DNA of 64,000 nt, from positions 12,846,060 to 12,910,059 of the forward strand of contig CM055823.1 in NCBI GenBank assembly GCA_029582265.1. Direction: 5' to 3'. Below are positions 1 to 10,370 of the stretch, piece after piece; within the stretch, counting starts at the first letter, position 1, and each line of letters opens with the position of its first letter. Below the pieces are notes generated by a model that searched no databases, was not told the DNA's origin, and was given only the letters and a program-made list of their open reading frames with translations. This DNA comes from Zoroaster sp. YZ-2022. Taxonomy: Eukaryota > Echinodermata > Asteroidea > Forcipulatida > Zoroasteridae. The position numbers were made by a program, and so were the translations under genes.

Positions 1-58
1 TTGACTGGTTTTGACCTCTATAGCTACTTGCCACTAAAGTGCAGCTAGAGTAGGAGGG
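1..58 (+). mobile_element. Right end of a TTAA-flanked CCCTCCTA element
   Basis: The sequence ends GTAGGAGGG followed by TTAA (59-62), and it matches the right end of the element at 29019-29326 (TTGACTGGTTTTGACCTCTA shared). The left end lies outside the window. Confidence 0.7.
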
Positions 59-438
59 TTAAAAGAATAAAAGAGATAAATGTTGACAATTTTGAAAGTA
101 TTTGTGTAAGGAAATAGTCCTGCTTTTGTCAAACTATTTAACGGCTTAATTTATATTTGTTAAAAATGTTGGGGTTAATTTTTACAAAATTTTCAGTTAC
201 ATTTTATGTGAGGCAGCCCAACACATGAAGTGCTGTCCATTGATGGAACTGCCACTGTATAATAAATGTACACATTGATTAACCTTTTTCACTAAATTAA
301 CAGTCACCAATTTCTGACTCTGTTACTGAATTTTGGGTCCACAGTTGAAACTTGCATACAAATGCAATCACACCAATGTTTTGAGGACAACTTCAGTGTT
401 TTTGTGTAATTTGTTTAAATGCATTTTTGTTGTAACAG

Positions 439-487
439 CAATGAAATCTACATAGCGCCCTCAGGTGTCCAGAAAGAGAGACTGCAG
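439..487 (+). CDS. APIP: APIP exon: NEIYIAPSGVQKERLQ segment
   Basis: The acceptor reads TTGTAACAG and the donor reads CAG|GTAAAT. The first base completes a codon started upstream, and the remaining 48 bases encode NEIYIAPSGVQKERLQ, matching human DEIYIAPSGVQKERIQ. In the family this segment follows the glycine-rich GTGGGIS region. The preceding exon is not in the window: positions 1-438 hold repeat DNA and no APIP-like peptide. Confidence 0.93.
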
Positions 488-1037
488 GTAAATGTTTCAT
501 TACACATTGAGCAGATATGATCCAGATTTCTTGCCTCTCCAACCAGCTGTGTTTGTATAATTATGTAACATTGGGTCATCATTTGGTTACATGTAGGGTC
601 ATCATTTGGTCACATGACCACATGTATGATGACCTGATGTTACAAGAGGCCAAAAGTGACCAAATGTCAAATTTGGACAAATTAATATTCCCTCAAATTA
701 AAATAATGTGCTTAAACATACAGTGTTTGTGTACAGAGTGTTTTTGTTTTGTTTTAATCATGATAGTCAACTTTATCCCACAGAAAAGCCATGGAGCCTG
801 TCAATCAAATGGCACAGATTATCCATCAGGATATGTGTGTCAGACAATTCACATAGTTTGGAGGTTTTTTTAATTTGTAAAGTGCTTTTTCACACAAAAA
901 TATTTACTTTTTTAATGATTTATTCATACACGTACAGATCAGTAAACATTGTTTGAGACAAATCTTTAAAGCACTTTATGCGTCCCAGCAACTCTGTCTA
1001 CCTGTATGTCCAGTTTTTGTCAATAAGAATGTACTGT
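488..1037. other. Intronic sequence, no feature seen
   Basis: AT-rich APIP intron. Only a short direct repeat (GGGTCATCATTTGG near 573 and 597) stands out. The short ORFs here have no recognisable content. Confidence 0.6.
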
Positions 1038-1376
1038 CTTTATTTATTTATTATTGAACCTGGGGAGACCTTTCAGTGAAACACTGTTTTTCAAAGATGC
1101 CCAGGAAACAAGGGCACTTGTTATGTGAACCAGAAACACCGGGGTAAACCCCTACTCTTCCATAATAAGTGTTCTGGGTTCTTTTACGTACATTACTTTA
1201 ATAATCTAGTACACGGGACCTACGGCTTAACATCCCATCCGAAGGGCGAAGCAATTATGGTTAAGTGTCTTGCTTTAGGACACAAGGGTTGCGACCGGCC
1301 ATGCTGGGATTTGAGCCCACATTCTGACAACACCAGAACTTGAGTCCGATGCACTAGACCGCTTGGCCACGACACT
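1038..1376 (-). mobile_element. Leu-tRNA-derived SINE, long 3' variant
   Basis: Read on the minus strand, it starts GTGTCGTGGCCAAGCGGTCT (A box), has anticodon-loop remnant ACTCAAGTTCTGG and B box GGGCTCAAAT. It continues through ACTTAACCATAATTGCTTCG and a segment containing AGAGTAGGGGTTTACC and GTGTTTCTGGTTCAC, and ends in a TAAA-rich tail. The head matches the other SINEs of the window, but the 3' half differs and matches 32280-32560. Confidence 0.8.
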
Positions 1377-1583
1377 CTTAGTTGAATAATTTGTGTCGAC
1401 TTCAAATACATGGTTGAAACAGTTTCTGGGTTTGTTTAGGGATTTTATTTTTGGAAACAAAAATCTAATAATATTCTAAGTTATCTTTTATGTAGGGGTG
1501 TGTAAACTGCGGTAGGCCAATTGTTAATTGATTTAATTTTGCTCTAGGTCAATTGTTACTCTGCGCAAATGAATAAAAATATA

Positions 1584-1803
1584 ACAGCAAAAGAAACGTC
1601 ACCCCTAAAAATATTTATTATTTTCATTTTATAATTAATATAATTTGTTTAATGAAGAATATTATGAGTATGGAGTGTAACACGAACACAATGTGGCAAA
1701 TTTGGTTGACCTGGCAGCCAACCATCCCACAACATTGTATATTTATTATGTTTAATAATATAATTACTTAACAAAATTTAGGGGGTGACGTTTCTTTTGC
1801 TGT
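1584..1803. mobile_element. TA-flanked MITE with ACAGCAAAAG ends
   Basis: Terminal inverted repeats of about 27 bp start ACAGCAAAAGAAACGTCACC at the left and have the matching complement at the right. The element is 220 bp, AT-rich inside, and flanked by TA on both sides (1582-1583 and 1804-1805). The TA target fits Tc1/mariner-type elements. No coding capacity is present. Confidence 0.75.
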
Positions 1804-1927
1804 TATGTATATATACATGTACATGTACAGGTACCTCTTGCATATCATATTGTGTCATTTGTGTGCATTAGTAGGGAATTTGTACTTCGTTTGGACTTCA
1901 CCACAACCAAATACATGTACTAGTTTG

Positions 1928-2130
1928 TAAGAAACAAAAAAAAATTTGCGGTGACACTACTCTTTTGAGTAGTAAATAGTTCTGAAAAGAACTGGTTTGT
2001 TACAAATTGACATTTCGATCGTCTTCAGGAGGCCTTCTCTTTAATTACTCAAAAGGGAATTTCTATATGGTGTCACTGTCAACAGTCTTTTCTTATTTGT
2101 TTTCACCATGCAAAGCTACAAGTCTTATAA
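1928..2130. repeat. Degenerate Penelope-type hairpin repeat
   Basis: It contains GCGGTGACAC, a TAGTTCTGAAAAGAACTGG hairpin, TTTCGATCGTCTTCAGGAGG and a later GTGTCAC. These blocks occur in the same order as in the palindrome at 52583-52809 and the copy near 9890-9990, here in diverged form. Confidence 0.55.
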
Positions 2131-2153
2131 ATAGATTTTGTTATATGTATACG

Positions 2154-2401
2154 TTAAAGGGGCAGTATCATCATGATCAACAGGGCATGGAATCAGAGTG
2201 CTAGTTGTAGATTAACTCAGTGACTGAAAAATAATACCCACATGATAAGGTCTTATTACTATTGCTGCTGCATAAATGAGCCAGTAATTGTCAGTCACTG
2301 TGTTCATCTTAAACTAGGACACTGATTCCATGCCCTGTTGAAAGACTGCTCTGTTGAAAGTCTGCTCTGATCGTGACGAACTGACGATACTGTACCTTTA
2401 A
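2154..2401. mobile_element. MITE, AAAGGGACAGT family, copy 1
   Basis: The ends are TTAAAGGGGCAGTATCATCA and ACTGTACCTTTAA. The interior is two complementary arms around GCATGGAATC / GATTCCATGC with a central CATGATAAGGTCTTATTAC segment. Other copies lie at 3534-4385, 21571-21724, 47007-47221 and 58903-59115. No ORF is present, so it is non-autonomous. Confidence 0.75.
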
Positions 2402-2630
2402 GAGAGTAACATAGGTTTGTGGGTAATACCATTCTCCTAAAGGCAGACTGAGTTTACTGTCCTAAACATCCAGAACTATATCTTCATAATCGGTTCTTAT
2501 CAGAACCACACTTCTTCCAAGAAGAGATTATTTCACATGTTGTGACCCGTAAACTTATTCTGTCTTATCCCACAATGCAAAGCATCAAATTACATTAACA
2601 TACTTTGAAAATGTCTCTGAAAGCAAAAGT

Positions 2631-3061
2631 GAATGACTATTGTTGTCTATTGTTGAATGACTATTGTTGTCTATTGTTGAATGACTGTTGTTGTCTATTG
2701 TTGAATGACTATTGCTGTCTATTGTTGAATGACTATTGTTGTCTATTGTTGAATGACTGTTGCTGTCTATTGTTGAATGACTATTGCTGTCTATTGTTGA
2801 ATGACTATTGTTGTCTATTGTTGAATGACTATTGTTGTCTATTGTTGAATGACTATTGTTGTCTATTGTTGAATGAATGTTGCTGTCTATTGTTGAATGA
2901 CTATTGTTGTCTATTGTTGAATGACTATTGTTGTCTATTGTTGAATGACTATTGTTGTCTATTGTTGAATGACTATTGTTGTCTATTGTTGAATGACTAT
3001 TGTTGTCTATTGTTGAATGACTATTGTTGTCTATTGTTGAATGACTATTGTTGTCTATTGT
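2631..3061. repeat. 24-bp minisatellite, about 18 copies
   Basis: The unit is AATGACTATTGTTGTCTATT plus GTTG, with few substitutions (ACTGTTG, ATTGCTG, one AATGAATG). The period is a multiple of three and the unit lacks stops on either strand, which yields long false ORFs on both strands. The array ends in TCTATTGTTCTATAG, where the last bases are the APIP acceptor. Confidence 0.95.
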
Positions 3062-3068
3062 TCTATAG

Positions 3069-3186
3069 CCTGAAGATCTGTTTGTCACAACATTACAGGA
3101 AGAGGACATAAGTTCACCCCCTCCTCACAAAAAGTTAAAGAAAAGTCAATGTACGCCACTGTTTATGAATGCATACACCCTGAGAA
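3069..3186 (+). CDS. APIP: APIP exon: PEDLFVT...[16 protein letters not shown]
   Basis: The acceptor is TTCTATAG and the donor is AGA A|GTAAGT (phase 1). The exon encodes 39 residues running from PEDLFV through [15 protein letters not shown] to [11 protein letters not shown]. The [12 protein letters not shown] block is highly conserved in APIP and contains the active-site-region cysteine. The acceptor is unusual because a 24-bp minisatellite runs up to within about 8 bases of it. The variable acidic and proline-rich part before KKLKKS is also the variable part in vertebrates. Confidence 0.93.
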
Positions 3187-3533
3187 GTAAGTCGTAGAGG
3201 AAGATACAGTAGTTTGTGGGAGAGCAAGGCATCAGTTTGCCTGAAGTTAGGAAAAAATACTCTTTGCTAACTGGAAATAATGTAACTTCTTAAAAATATA
3301 GTACAGGGAAGTTGAAACACGTGTACCATCGTCAGCTTTACACTAAGTATGAAGTTTTACAGAAATATTTTACCATTTGGTTACTTGTTTTTTTGTTTTG
3401 TTTGAGCAAAAGTGTGTCTTCTGACAACTTGTTGCTAATACCGTAGGCCTACATGCATATATTTGTGTGTGTGTTTTCTCTGAAATAAGACCATTTTACA
3501 AAAAAATACTTTTTAGGATGATTGGTATGTACC

Positions 3534-4385
3534 TTAAAGGGACAATATCGTCACGATCAGAGAAGACTTTCAACAGGGCATGGAATCAGTGTTAACCAGT
3601 TCGCTTCGGATGCCGTGTATACATGCAATTTTTTTTTGTACAGCGGATCGGAGAGCGTCTAAACACACATTCCGATTTTTGTGTGTGTCACCGGGAGACT
3701 TGTCAACAAGCCACACGTGGCGTGCCGTCATGGCGGCTGACGGTATACGCAATCGTTTCTCGAGTCCATGGGGTCACGGTTCGGTGGCCCCGGACAAAAT
3801 GCACTGCAAATACTGAACGAGTTCACTCTTTTTGTTGATTTTTGCCTAATCCCTTTATCCAAGACCTGTTCCTTTGACGTACCAGCCAAGCATTTGTAAA
3901 GACGGATTTATATCCATTGTTTACGAGGCATTCGATCTCTCTCCAGGTATGCCGTCTTTTCGACCGGGCGCTGGTCGCTAATAGGCCGTTGCATCGGAGC
4001 TTGCCAACGGTCTAATTGTGCTGAACAAACACAACCGTAATTAAAAAACTAGCCATTTAATTCTTGAAATGTCAATGAGTAAAGGTGTTTATTTGGTTGT
4101 CCGAACTTAGTTTCATTGACAAAAAAAAAATTTAATGGCTAGAAATATTTTCAGATTTTTCACTGAAAATAAACACGCACGGGGGACCGGAAAAAAATAA
4201 ATATTTCCGACGTCAACTGGTTAAAGATGAACATATATGTAGCAACTGAAAATAACTGGCTCATTATACAGCAGCATCGGTAATATGATCTTATCATGTG
4301 GGGTATTATTTTCAGTCACTGGGTTAATTTAAAACTTGCACTCCAATTCCATGCCCTGTTGATCGCGACAATATAGTCCCTTTAA
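3534..4385. mobile_element. MITE, AAAGGGACAGT family, copy 2, interrupted
   Basis: The left part (3534-3591) reads TTAAAGGGACAATATCGTCA and continues to CATGGAATCAGTG. The right part (4225-4385) resumes with the middle of the family and ends AATATAGTCCCTTTAA. A 625-bp element is inserted between them at a TTAA. The host MITE is therefore the older of the two. Confidence 0.75.
3596..4220. mobile_element. TTAA-flanked element nested in a MITE
   Basis: It is flanked by TTAA at 3592-3595 and 4221-4224. The ends are CCAGTTCGCTTCGGATG and, in complement, CCAGTTGACGTCGGAAA, an imperfect terminal inverted repeat (CCAGTT....TCGG). The interior is more GC-rich than the surroundings and shows no transposase. 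TTAA target sites are typical of piggyBac-type elements. The ends differ from the CCCTCCTA family. Confidence 0.65.
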
Positions 4386-4498
4386 TCAACTTCAGTTTAA
4401 ATGGGTATTTAATAACTAGTTGTTCACCTACTTTTTGTTGTGGACAATAAAATTAAATGTTATTTAATAGAATTGACTTGAATGTTTTGGTTGACAAG

Positions 4499-4634
4499 AT
4501 GCTGGTGCTGTTATTCACACACATTCCAAACATGCCGTCCTTGCCACTCTACTGTATCCTGGTAAAGAATTCAGAATAACACACATGGAAATGATCAAAG
4601 GCATCCATAAAGACAAAACTGGTGGCAACCTCCG
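4499..4634 (+). CDS. APIP: APIP exon: [10 protein letters not shown]...ITHMEMIKG (zinc site)
   Basis: The acceptor is TTGACAAG and the donor is CTC CG|GTAAGT (phase 2). With the A carried from the previous exon the first codon is AAT (N), giving [20 protein letters not shown] and then [15 protein letters not shown]. The HTH pair corresponds to two of the three zinc-ligand histidines of human APIP (His115 and His117), and the E of THMEM corresponds to the catalytic glutamate (Glu139). The exon ends KTGGNLR, where human has KCTSGGYYR. Confidence 0.95.
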
Positions 4635-4639
4635 GTAAG

Positions 4640-5712
4640 TGCTGGTAAATTTTCAATTTTTGATTTGGTTCAGTCTCCATTGGTTTCCACCCAAGTGGGT
4701 TCACCCTAGATTGGGTTAATTTTCTGTTGGTTTCACTCAGGGTTGGGTTCAATTATGGTTGGTTTCAACCTGAATTGGGTAACCGTTCATTTTGGGTTGG
4801 TTTCTCTCTGGATTGGGTTCATTTTAGGTTGGTTTCACCCTGATTGGGATCACCCTGGATTGATTTCACTCTGGAATGGGTTCACCATGTGTGGGGTTTA
4901 CTCTGTGATGGTTTCAACATGTACATTTATTGGGTTCACCCTTAGTTGGGTTCATTTCACACTGGATTGGTTTAATTTTGGGAAGGTTTCACCCTGTATT
5001 GAGTTAATTCTGGGTTAGTTTCACCTTGGGTTAGGTTCATAGGTTGGTTCCACCCTAGAGTGGGATCATCGTGAGTTGGGTTCATTTTGGGTTGGTTTTA
5101 CCATACGTTGGATTCATTCTGGATTAGAATCACCCTTGTTTGGTTTCACTCAGGAATGTGTTCACCATGTGTTGGGCTCACTCTAGGATGGTTTCATGTG
5201 TATGGGTTCGCCCATTGATAATAATAATAATAATAATAATGTGTGGATTTATATAGCGCACGTATCCACCAACTAAGTGGTGCTCAAGGCGCATTATATT
5301 ATTATCCCTGCTCATAAGGCTCATAAGGCTCATAAATCATTCCTGAAACCATCTCAGCTCCCTGGGGAGTATACAGCTCAATTGCTGCCATTTCTAGCGC
5401 ATATAGAGCAAACCAACTCTGCCTTCACAGGTACCCATTTAACCCCTGGGTGGAGAGAAGCAATTATGATTAAGTGTCTTGCTCAAGGACACAAGTGTCA
5501 CGGCCGTGATTCGAACCCACATTATGTTGCTAACACCAGAACTTGAATCCGGTAAGAATGATGGGTACATTCTGGATTGGTTTCACTCAAGAATGTGTTC
5601 ACCATGTGTTGGGCTCACTCTAGGATGGTTTCATGTGTATGGGTTCGCCCGTGGATGGGTACATTTTGGATTGGTTTCACCCTGGGTTAGTGTCACCCTG
5701 GATTATCGTAAT
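4640..5712 (+). repeat. Degenerate minisatellite (GGGTTGGTTTCACCCTG type)
   Basis: About 0.7 kb of decayed repeats of roughly 15-17 bp with motifs TTGGTTTCACCCTGG and TTGGGTTCATTTTGGG. An internal segment (AATGTGTTCACCATGTGTTG and following, about 5154-5215) recurs at about 5594-5650 on the other side of an inserted SINE. No reading frame makes biological sense. Confidence 0.8.
5218..5556 (-). mobile_element. Leu-tRNA SINE, middle-segment type L, head truncated
   Basis: On the minus strand: ...CCGGATTCAAGTTCTGGTGT, the B box GGGTTCGAATCACGG, GACACTTGTGTCCTTGAGCA, then the long middle (CTCTCCACCCAGGGGTTAAA ... CCCCAGGGAGCTGAGATGG) and a CACATTATTATT tail. The first part of the tRNA head (GTGTCGTGGCCGAGCGG) is missing. 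Compared with the copy at 25400-25761 the break is at the base of the anticodon arm, typical of 5' truncation during target-primed insertion. Confidence 0.85.
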
Positions 5713-6850
5713 TAATAAAGTCAACCAAATTGCAGAGCTTTTTGGGCTAAATACCCCCTTAGACCCCCATCTGGGGTGTAACCAGTAGACCCCCCCCCCT
5801 CCATGTGTGAGCGGAGTAGTGCGCACCATCTACATATTTAACTTAAAAAATGTTTTGTCTGGTACAGTTTGTATTATTGGTAAGATTGGATCAATAGTCA
5901 GTGGAGACATGGTAATCTGGATTTGATGGGGATGTCTGCCCAGCATGGCGACATAGAGTGCTTCATAGGTGTTTGTATTTCCTAATAGTTAGTATACCTC
6001 AGCCATTGTGGCTACAACTTCATCAATCAGTCCAGTCAGCACACCCGTACTTGCTTGTCCAAGAAGTTGAATCAGTGGCATCGATTTGCTGGGGCTGTCA
6101 TATCAGAATAACAAATGACCGTAGCTGGGCTCTTAATCAAACATCAACTGCACACAGAAATGACAAATTACTGTCATACCTTGCTTTGAACAGAAACTTG
6201 TGCTTGCTATATGGAGATGGAGCGTCAAATGAGTTCAGCATTTTAGAGAACTTTATTGAGCAAACAATTACAGTCCATGGTAGCATCTTGAACCCACATG
6301 TTCCTTGAAGGGTTCAATCAGGATACATACGTGTAAGAAGCAGTGTATGTGTTTATATTGAAATCAATACAACTGATAAGATTGATGGGTTAGCATCTGT
6401 TGCCAATCCATCATTGATTTAGATTGACTGAAGCGACCTGATGTAATAGTTGGTGGTAAACGTCATAGATCATTTACATGATAAATGACAGAAGAGTCTG
6501 TGTACAAAGTGATGGGTGATTAGACTCTGCATACATTCTTCAATCCTGTCTGCGTCAGTAATGTGCAATTGTACAATGTAGGTCTTTCTTTTGCTGTATT
6601 GCTTTTGTACTCAAATGTACAACATAGAGTTGTATGTGTAGTTTCTGCCAACTGGTTGTTGAGAGACAGGTTGCTTGTTTAATGTTTATCTTGATTCAAA
6701 GAGAGTAAGCATACTCGTAGTACTGTACATGTATATACGTATATACATGTACCTTCCATTTTTGAGAACTTTTTTTTTAAATTAAAAATTGTTTTAATCC
6801 AGTGGAATACACTGTATGTACATGTAGCTAAATCGTCCCTAAAATGGTGT
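5713..6850. other. Intronic sequence, no gene seen
   Basis: Unannotated part of the 23.4-kb APIP intron. It contains a C-run near 5791 and the TACATGTA-type motifs common in the window. A fragment near 6671-6720 (TTTATCTTGATTCAAAGAGA) belongs to a dispersed repeat also seen near 10270, 52330, 54970 and 60880. Confidence 0.6.
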
Positions 6851-6854
6851 TTAA

Positions 6855-8797
6855 CCCTAACTCCCTAGGCCCATTTGCTTACACATAACCTGAATCCTTC
6901 CTAACTCCCTAGGCCCATTTGCTTACACATAACCTGAATCCTTCCTAACTCCCTAGGCCCATTTGCTTACACATAACCTGAATCCTTCCTAACTCCCTAG
7001 GCCCATTTGCTTACACATAACCTGAATCCTTCCCAACTCCCTAGGCCCATTTGCTTACACATAACCTGAATCCTTCCCAACTCCCTAGGCCCATTTGCTT
7101 ACACATTTCCTGAATCCTTCCTAACTCCCTAGGCCCATTTGCTTACACATAACCTGAATCCTTCCTAACTCCCTAGGCCCATTTGCTTACACATAACCCA
7201 TGTAAATCCTTCCTAACTCCCTAGGCCCACTTGCTTACACATAACCTGAATCCTTCCTAACTCCCTAGGCCCATTTGCTTACACATAACCTGAATCCTTC
7301 CTAACTCCCTAGGCCCATTTGCTTACACATAACCTGAATCCTTCCTAACTCCCTAGGCCCATTTGCTTACACATAACCTGAATCCTTCCTAACTCCCTAG
7401 GCCCAGTTGCTTACACATAACCTGAATCCTTCCTAACTCCCTAGGCCCATTTGCTTACACATAACCTGAATCCTTCCTAAATCCCTAGGCCCATTTGCTT
7501 GCACATAACCCGAATCCTTCCTAACTCCCTAGGCCCATTTGCTTACACATAACCTGAATCCTTCCTAACTCCCTAGGCCCATTTGCTTACACATAACCCG
7601 AATCCTTCCTAACTCCCTAGGCCCATTTGCTTACACATAACATGAATCCTTCCTAACTCCCTAGGCCCATTTGCTTACACATAACCTGAATCCTTCCTAA
7701 CTCCCTAGGCCCATTTGCTTACACATAACCCATGTAAATCCTTCCTAACTCCCTAGGCCCACTTGCTTACACATAACCTGAATCCTTCCTAACTCCCTAG
7801 GCCCATTTGCTTACACATAACCTGAATCCTTCCTAACTCCCTAGGCCCATTTGCTTACACATAACCTGAATCCTTCCTAACTCCCTAGGCCCACTTGCTT
7901 ACACATAACCTGAATCCTTCCTAACTCCCTAGGCCCATTTGCTTACACATAACCTGAATCCTTCCTAACTCCCTAGGCCCATTTGCTTACACATAACCTG
8001 AATCCTTCCTAACTCCCTAGGCCCATTTGCTTACACATAACCTGAATCCTTCCTAACTCCCTAGGCCCAGTTGCTTACACATAACCCGAATCCTTCCTAA
8101 CTCCCTAGGCCCATTTGCTTACACATAACCTGAATCCTTCCTAAATCCCTAGGCCCATTTGCTTGCACATAACCCGAATCCTTCCTAACTCCCTAGGCCC
8201 ATTTGCTTACACATAACCTGAATCCTTCCTAACTCCCTAGGCCCATTTGCTTACACATAACCCGAATCCTTCCTAACTCCCTAGGCCCATTTGCTTACAC
8301 ATAACATGAATCCTTCCTAACTCCCTAGGCCCATTTGCTTACACATAACCTGAATCCTTCCTAACTCCCTAGGCCCATTTGCTTACACATAACCCATGTA
8401 AATCCTTCCTAACTCCCTAGGCCCACTTGCTTACACATAACCTGAATCCTTCCTAACTCCCTAGGCCCATTTGCTTACACATAACCTGAATCCTTCCTAA
8501 CTCCCTAGGCCCATTTGCTTACACATAACCTGAATCCTTCCTAACTCCCTAGGCCCATTTGCTTACACATAACCTGAATCCTTCCTAACTCCCTAGGCCC
8601 AGTTGCTTACACATAACCTGAATCCTTCCTAACTCCCTAGGCCCATTTGCTTACACATAACCTGAATCCTTCCTAACTCCCTAGGCCCATTTGCTTACAC
8701 ATAACCTGAATCCTTCCTAACTCCCTATGCCCATTTGCTTACACATAACCTGAATCCTTCCTAACTCCCTAGGCCCATTTGCTTACACATAACCTGA
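6855..8797 (+). repeat. 44-bp satellite, about 44 copies
   Basis: The unit contains CTAACTCCCTAGGCCCATTT, GCTTACACATAACC and TGAATCCTTC. Variant units carry ACTTG, AGTTG, AAATCCCTAG, GCTTGCAC, ACCCGAAT, ACATGAAT or a 4-base-longer ACCCATGTAAATCC. The last variant lies at about 7197, 7729 and 8393, spacings of 12 and 15 units, and other variants recur in the same order between these points, so blocks of units were duplicated together. Confidence 0.95.
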
Positions 8798-9079
8798 ATC
8801 CTCCAAAATCCTTCAATAGTAAAGCAAGCACATGACATGTATGCACACATGTGTTTCTAATCTGTGATACATGTACATGTACATGGCCAGGGACCCTCCC
8901 TGCATGCATGGAGCAATAAACAGTGTCCACTGACCCAAGCACTGATCTTGCAATCACTACAACAAACATGGATGTACATGTACATGTACCATGGAAAGGC
9001 AAGTATGCCTAATAACCTCAATCTTCCAAAATCCTTCACTTTAGCAAAGAGAATTTTGGAGGATTTGGGAAGATTAGGG
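6855..9079 (+). mobile_element. TTAA-flanked CCCTAAC element carrying an expanded satellite
   Basis: Flanked by TTAA at 6851-6854 and 9080-9083. The ends are CCCTAACTCCCTAGG and, in complement, CCCTAATCTTCCC. The left part is a 44-bp tandem array to 8797. The right part (8798-9079) has CCAAAATCCTTCA, CATGGCCAGGGACCCTCCCT and CAAAATCCTTCACTTTAGCA. The copy at 22646-23046 has the same blocks in the same order with only one 44-bp unit. Confidence 0.75.
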
Positions 9080-9083
9080 TTAA

Positions 9084-9777
9084 TAAAGTATGCATTTCAC
9101 AGACTTTTTAACAATTTATATTTGCTTTAAGGGGAAGGGACACCAATGGGAAACATTTTGACTTTGAGGATGATAATTCTGTGTGATTATAATTTGATTA
9201 AATCTGTACCTATAGTTTGTGACCGTGTACATTTATTTAGTATGATGTCTGTGGGTTTGCCTTGGTTTTTAGATGAGTGTTTTGAGTGATCTTTACAAAG
9301 GAATAGCACCCTCTGTTGGCAGCTTTCTCTAAGGAGATGCTGTACTGTGCATACATGTACATTTACAATGTACACTGTCTACATACTAATCTTAAAAGAA
9401 AATGTCTGTTGATGTTACATGTATACGTAATGTCTTAAAGATGATCCTGCAATTTCTTAAATACCCATAATACATGTATTTTCTTACTGTTTGGTACAAT
9501 CATTATAAAGGTACAATCATTATAAAGGTAATGAATCTACATATGTACAGTAAAACAATCCATGGGACAAAATACATATACTGAGAATCAAAAGAAACTT
9601 ATCAAATCTTTGGAAGGACACTCATTAAAATCCTCCATGGAAAAATGAAAAATATTTGAACACGGGTACGTAAACTGCAGTAATCATTACTAAGCACATG
9701 TCAATAAACAGATTACTGAAGTTTACCTGTGTTAAAATATTTATAAAAAAATTTGTGTTAAAATATTTATATTAATA
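9084..9777. other. Intronic sequence with repeat fragments
   Basis: It starts with an AAGGGGAAGGGACACCAATGG repeat terminus near 9130. Near 9665-9730 is a short imperfect inverted repeat (GTAAACTGCAGTAAT / ATTACTGAAGTTTAC). No coding potential is seen. Confidence 0.55.
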
Positions 9778-10258
9778 ACCAAGCAGTTCTTTTCAGAACT
9801 AATTACTAAGTGAATTTCTACATGTACATCGTGTCACTGGAAGCAGTTTTTACTTTCACAGATTTAAGTAAGAGTAATTGCGGTGACACCATGTGAAATG
9901 CTCAATTGAGTAGTAATTAGTTCTGAAAAGAACTGGAGGTACAACTCGACGTTTCGATCAGTATGCTCTGATCGTCCTCAGGAGAATGCCGGACTGTGGA
10001 AAATGCTGCTGCTTAAGTAGACTGCTGGAGGATCATCCCATGAATGGATGCTGGAGGATTAGTTCGTTGAGGCACGCAGGCGGGAACTGTTGAGACTAGG
10101 ATCCTAGGGGTTGGGAGAGAGGAGTGTGTGCTCACTGAACTGAATCAGTTGTTAACAAGCACAGGGGGATGGAGGGTGGTTGACTTAGGATATAGAAGAT
10201 CCTTCAGTCCGTAGTAGCAATTACATGTACTCTTACTTATCCTCCTCACCATGCAAAG
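9778..10258. repeat. Penelope-type hairpin repeat (CGTTTCGATC...CCTCAGGAG)
   Basis: An inverted pair, CAGTTCTTTTCAGAACTAAT near 9785 and its complement near 9915-9945, flanks a less regular centre. It is followed by TACAACTCGACGTTTCGATC, AGTATGCTCTGATCG and TCCTCAGGAG, the same block that forms the palindrome at 52583-52809. The following 260 bases (to GTACTCTTACTTATCCTCCT) probably belong to the same element. Confidence 0.6.
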
Positions 10259-10370
10259 TTCTACCTTTCACAGATTTGTTGTTTAATGTTATCGTGATTC
10301 AAATAGTGTCAGCACAAGTTCGTACAAGTACATGTACTTTACCAATATTGTACCTTTTCTTTATTTAAAG

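Noticed and set aside
1..438. Further upstream APIP exon
   Set aside because: No peptide resembling the GWVTGTGGGIS region occurs in any + frame; the sequence is a transposon end and AT-rich intron.
2585..3111. Pair of about 170-codon ORFs on opposite strands
   Set aside because: Translation of the 24-bp minisatellite; the only real coding sequence there is the APIP exon at 3069-3186.
5277..5546. Apparently conserved small protein (MVLKAHYIIIPAHKAHK...) recurring at several loci
   Set aside because: It is the translated body of the Leu-tRNA SINE; recurrence reflects SINE copies, not a gene family.
6855..8797. CRISPR-like regular array
   Set aside because: Contiguous tandem units without spacers, in animal DNA, inside a transposon.
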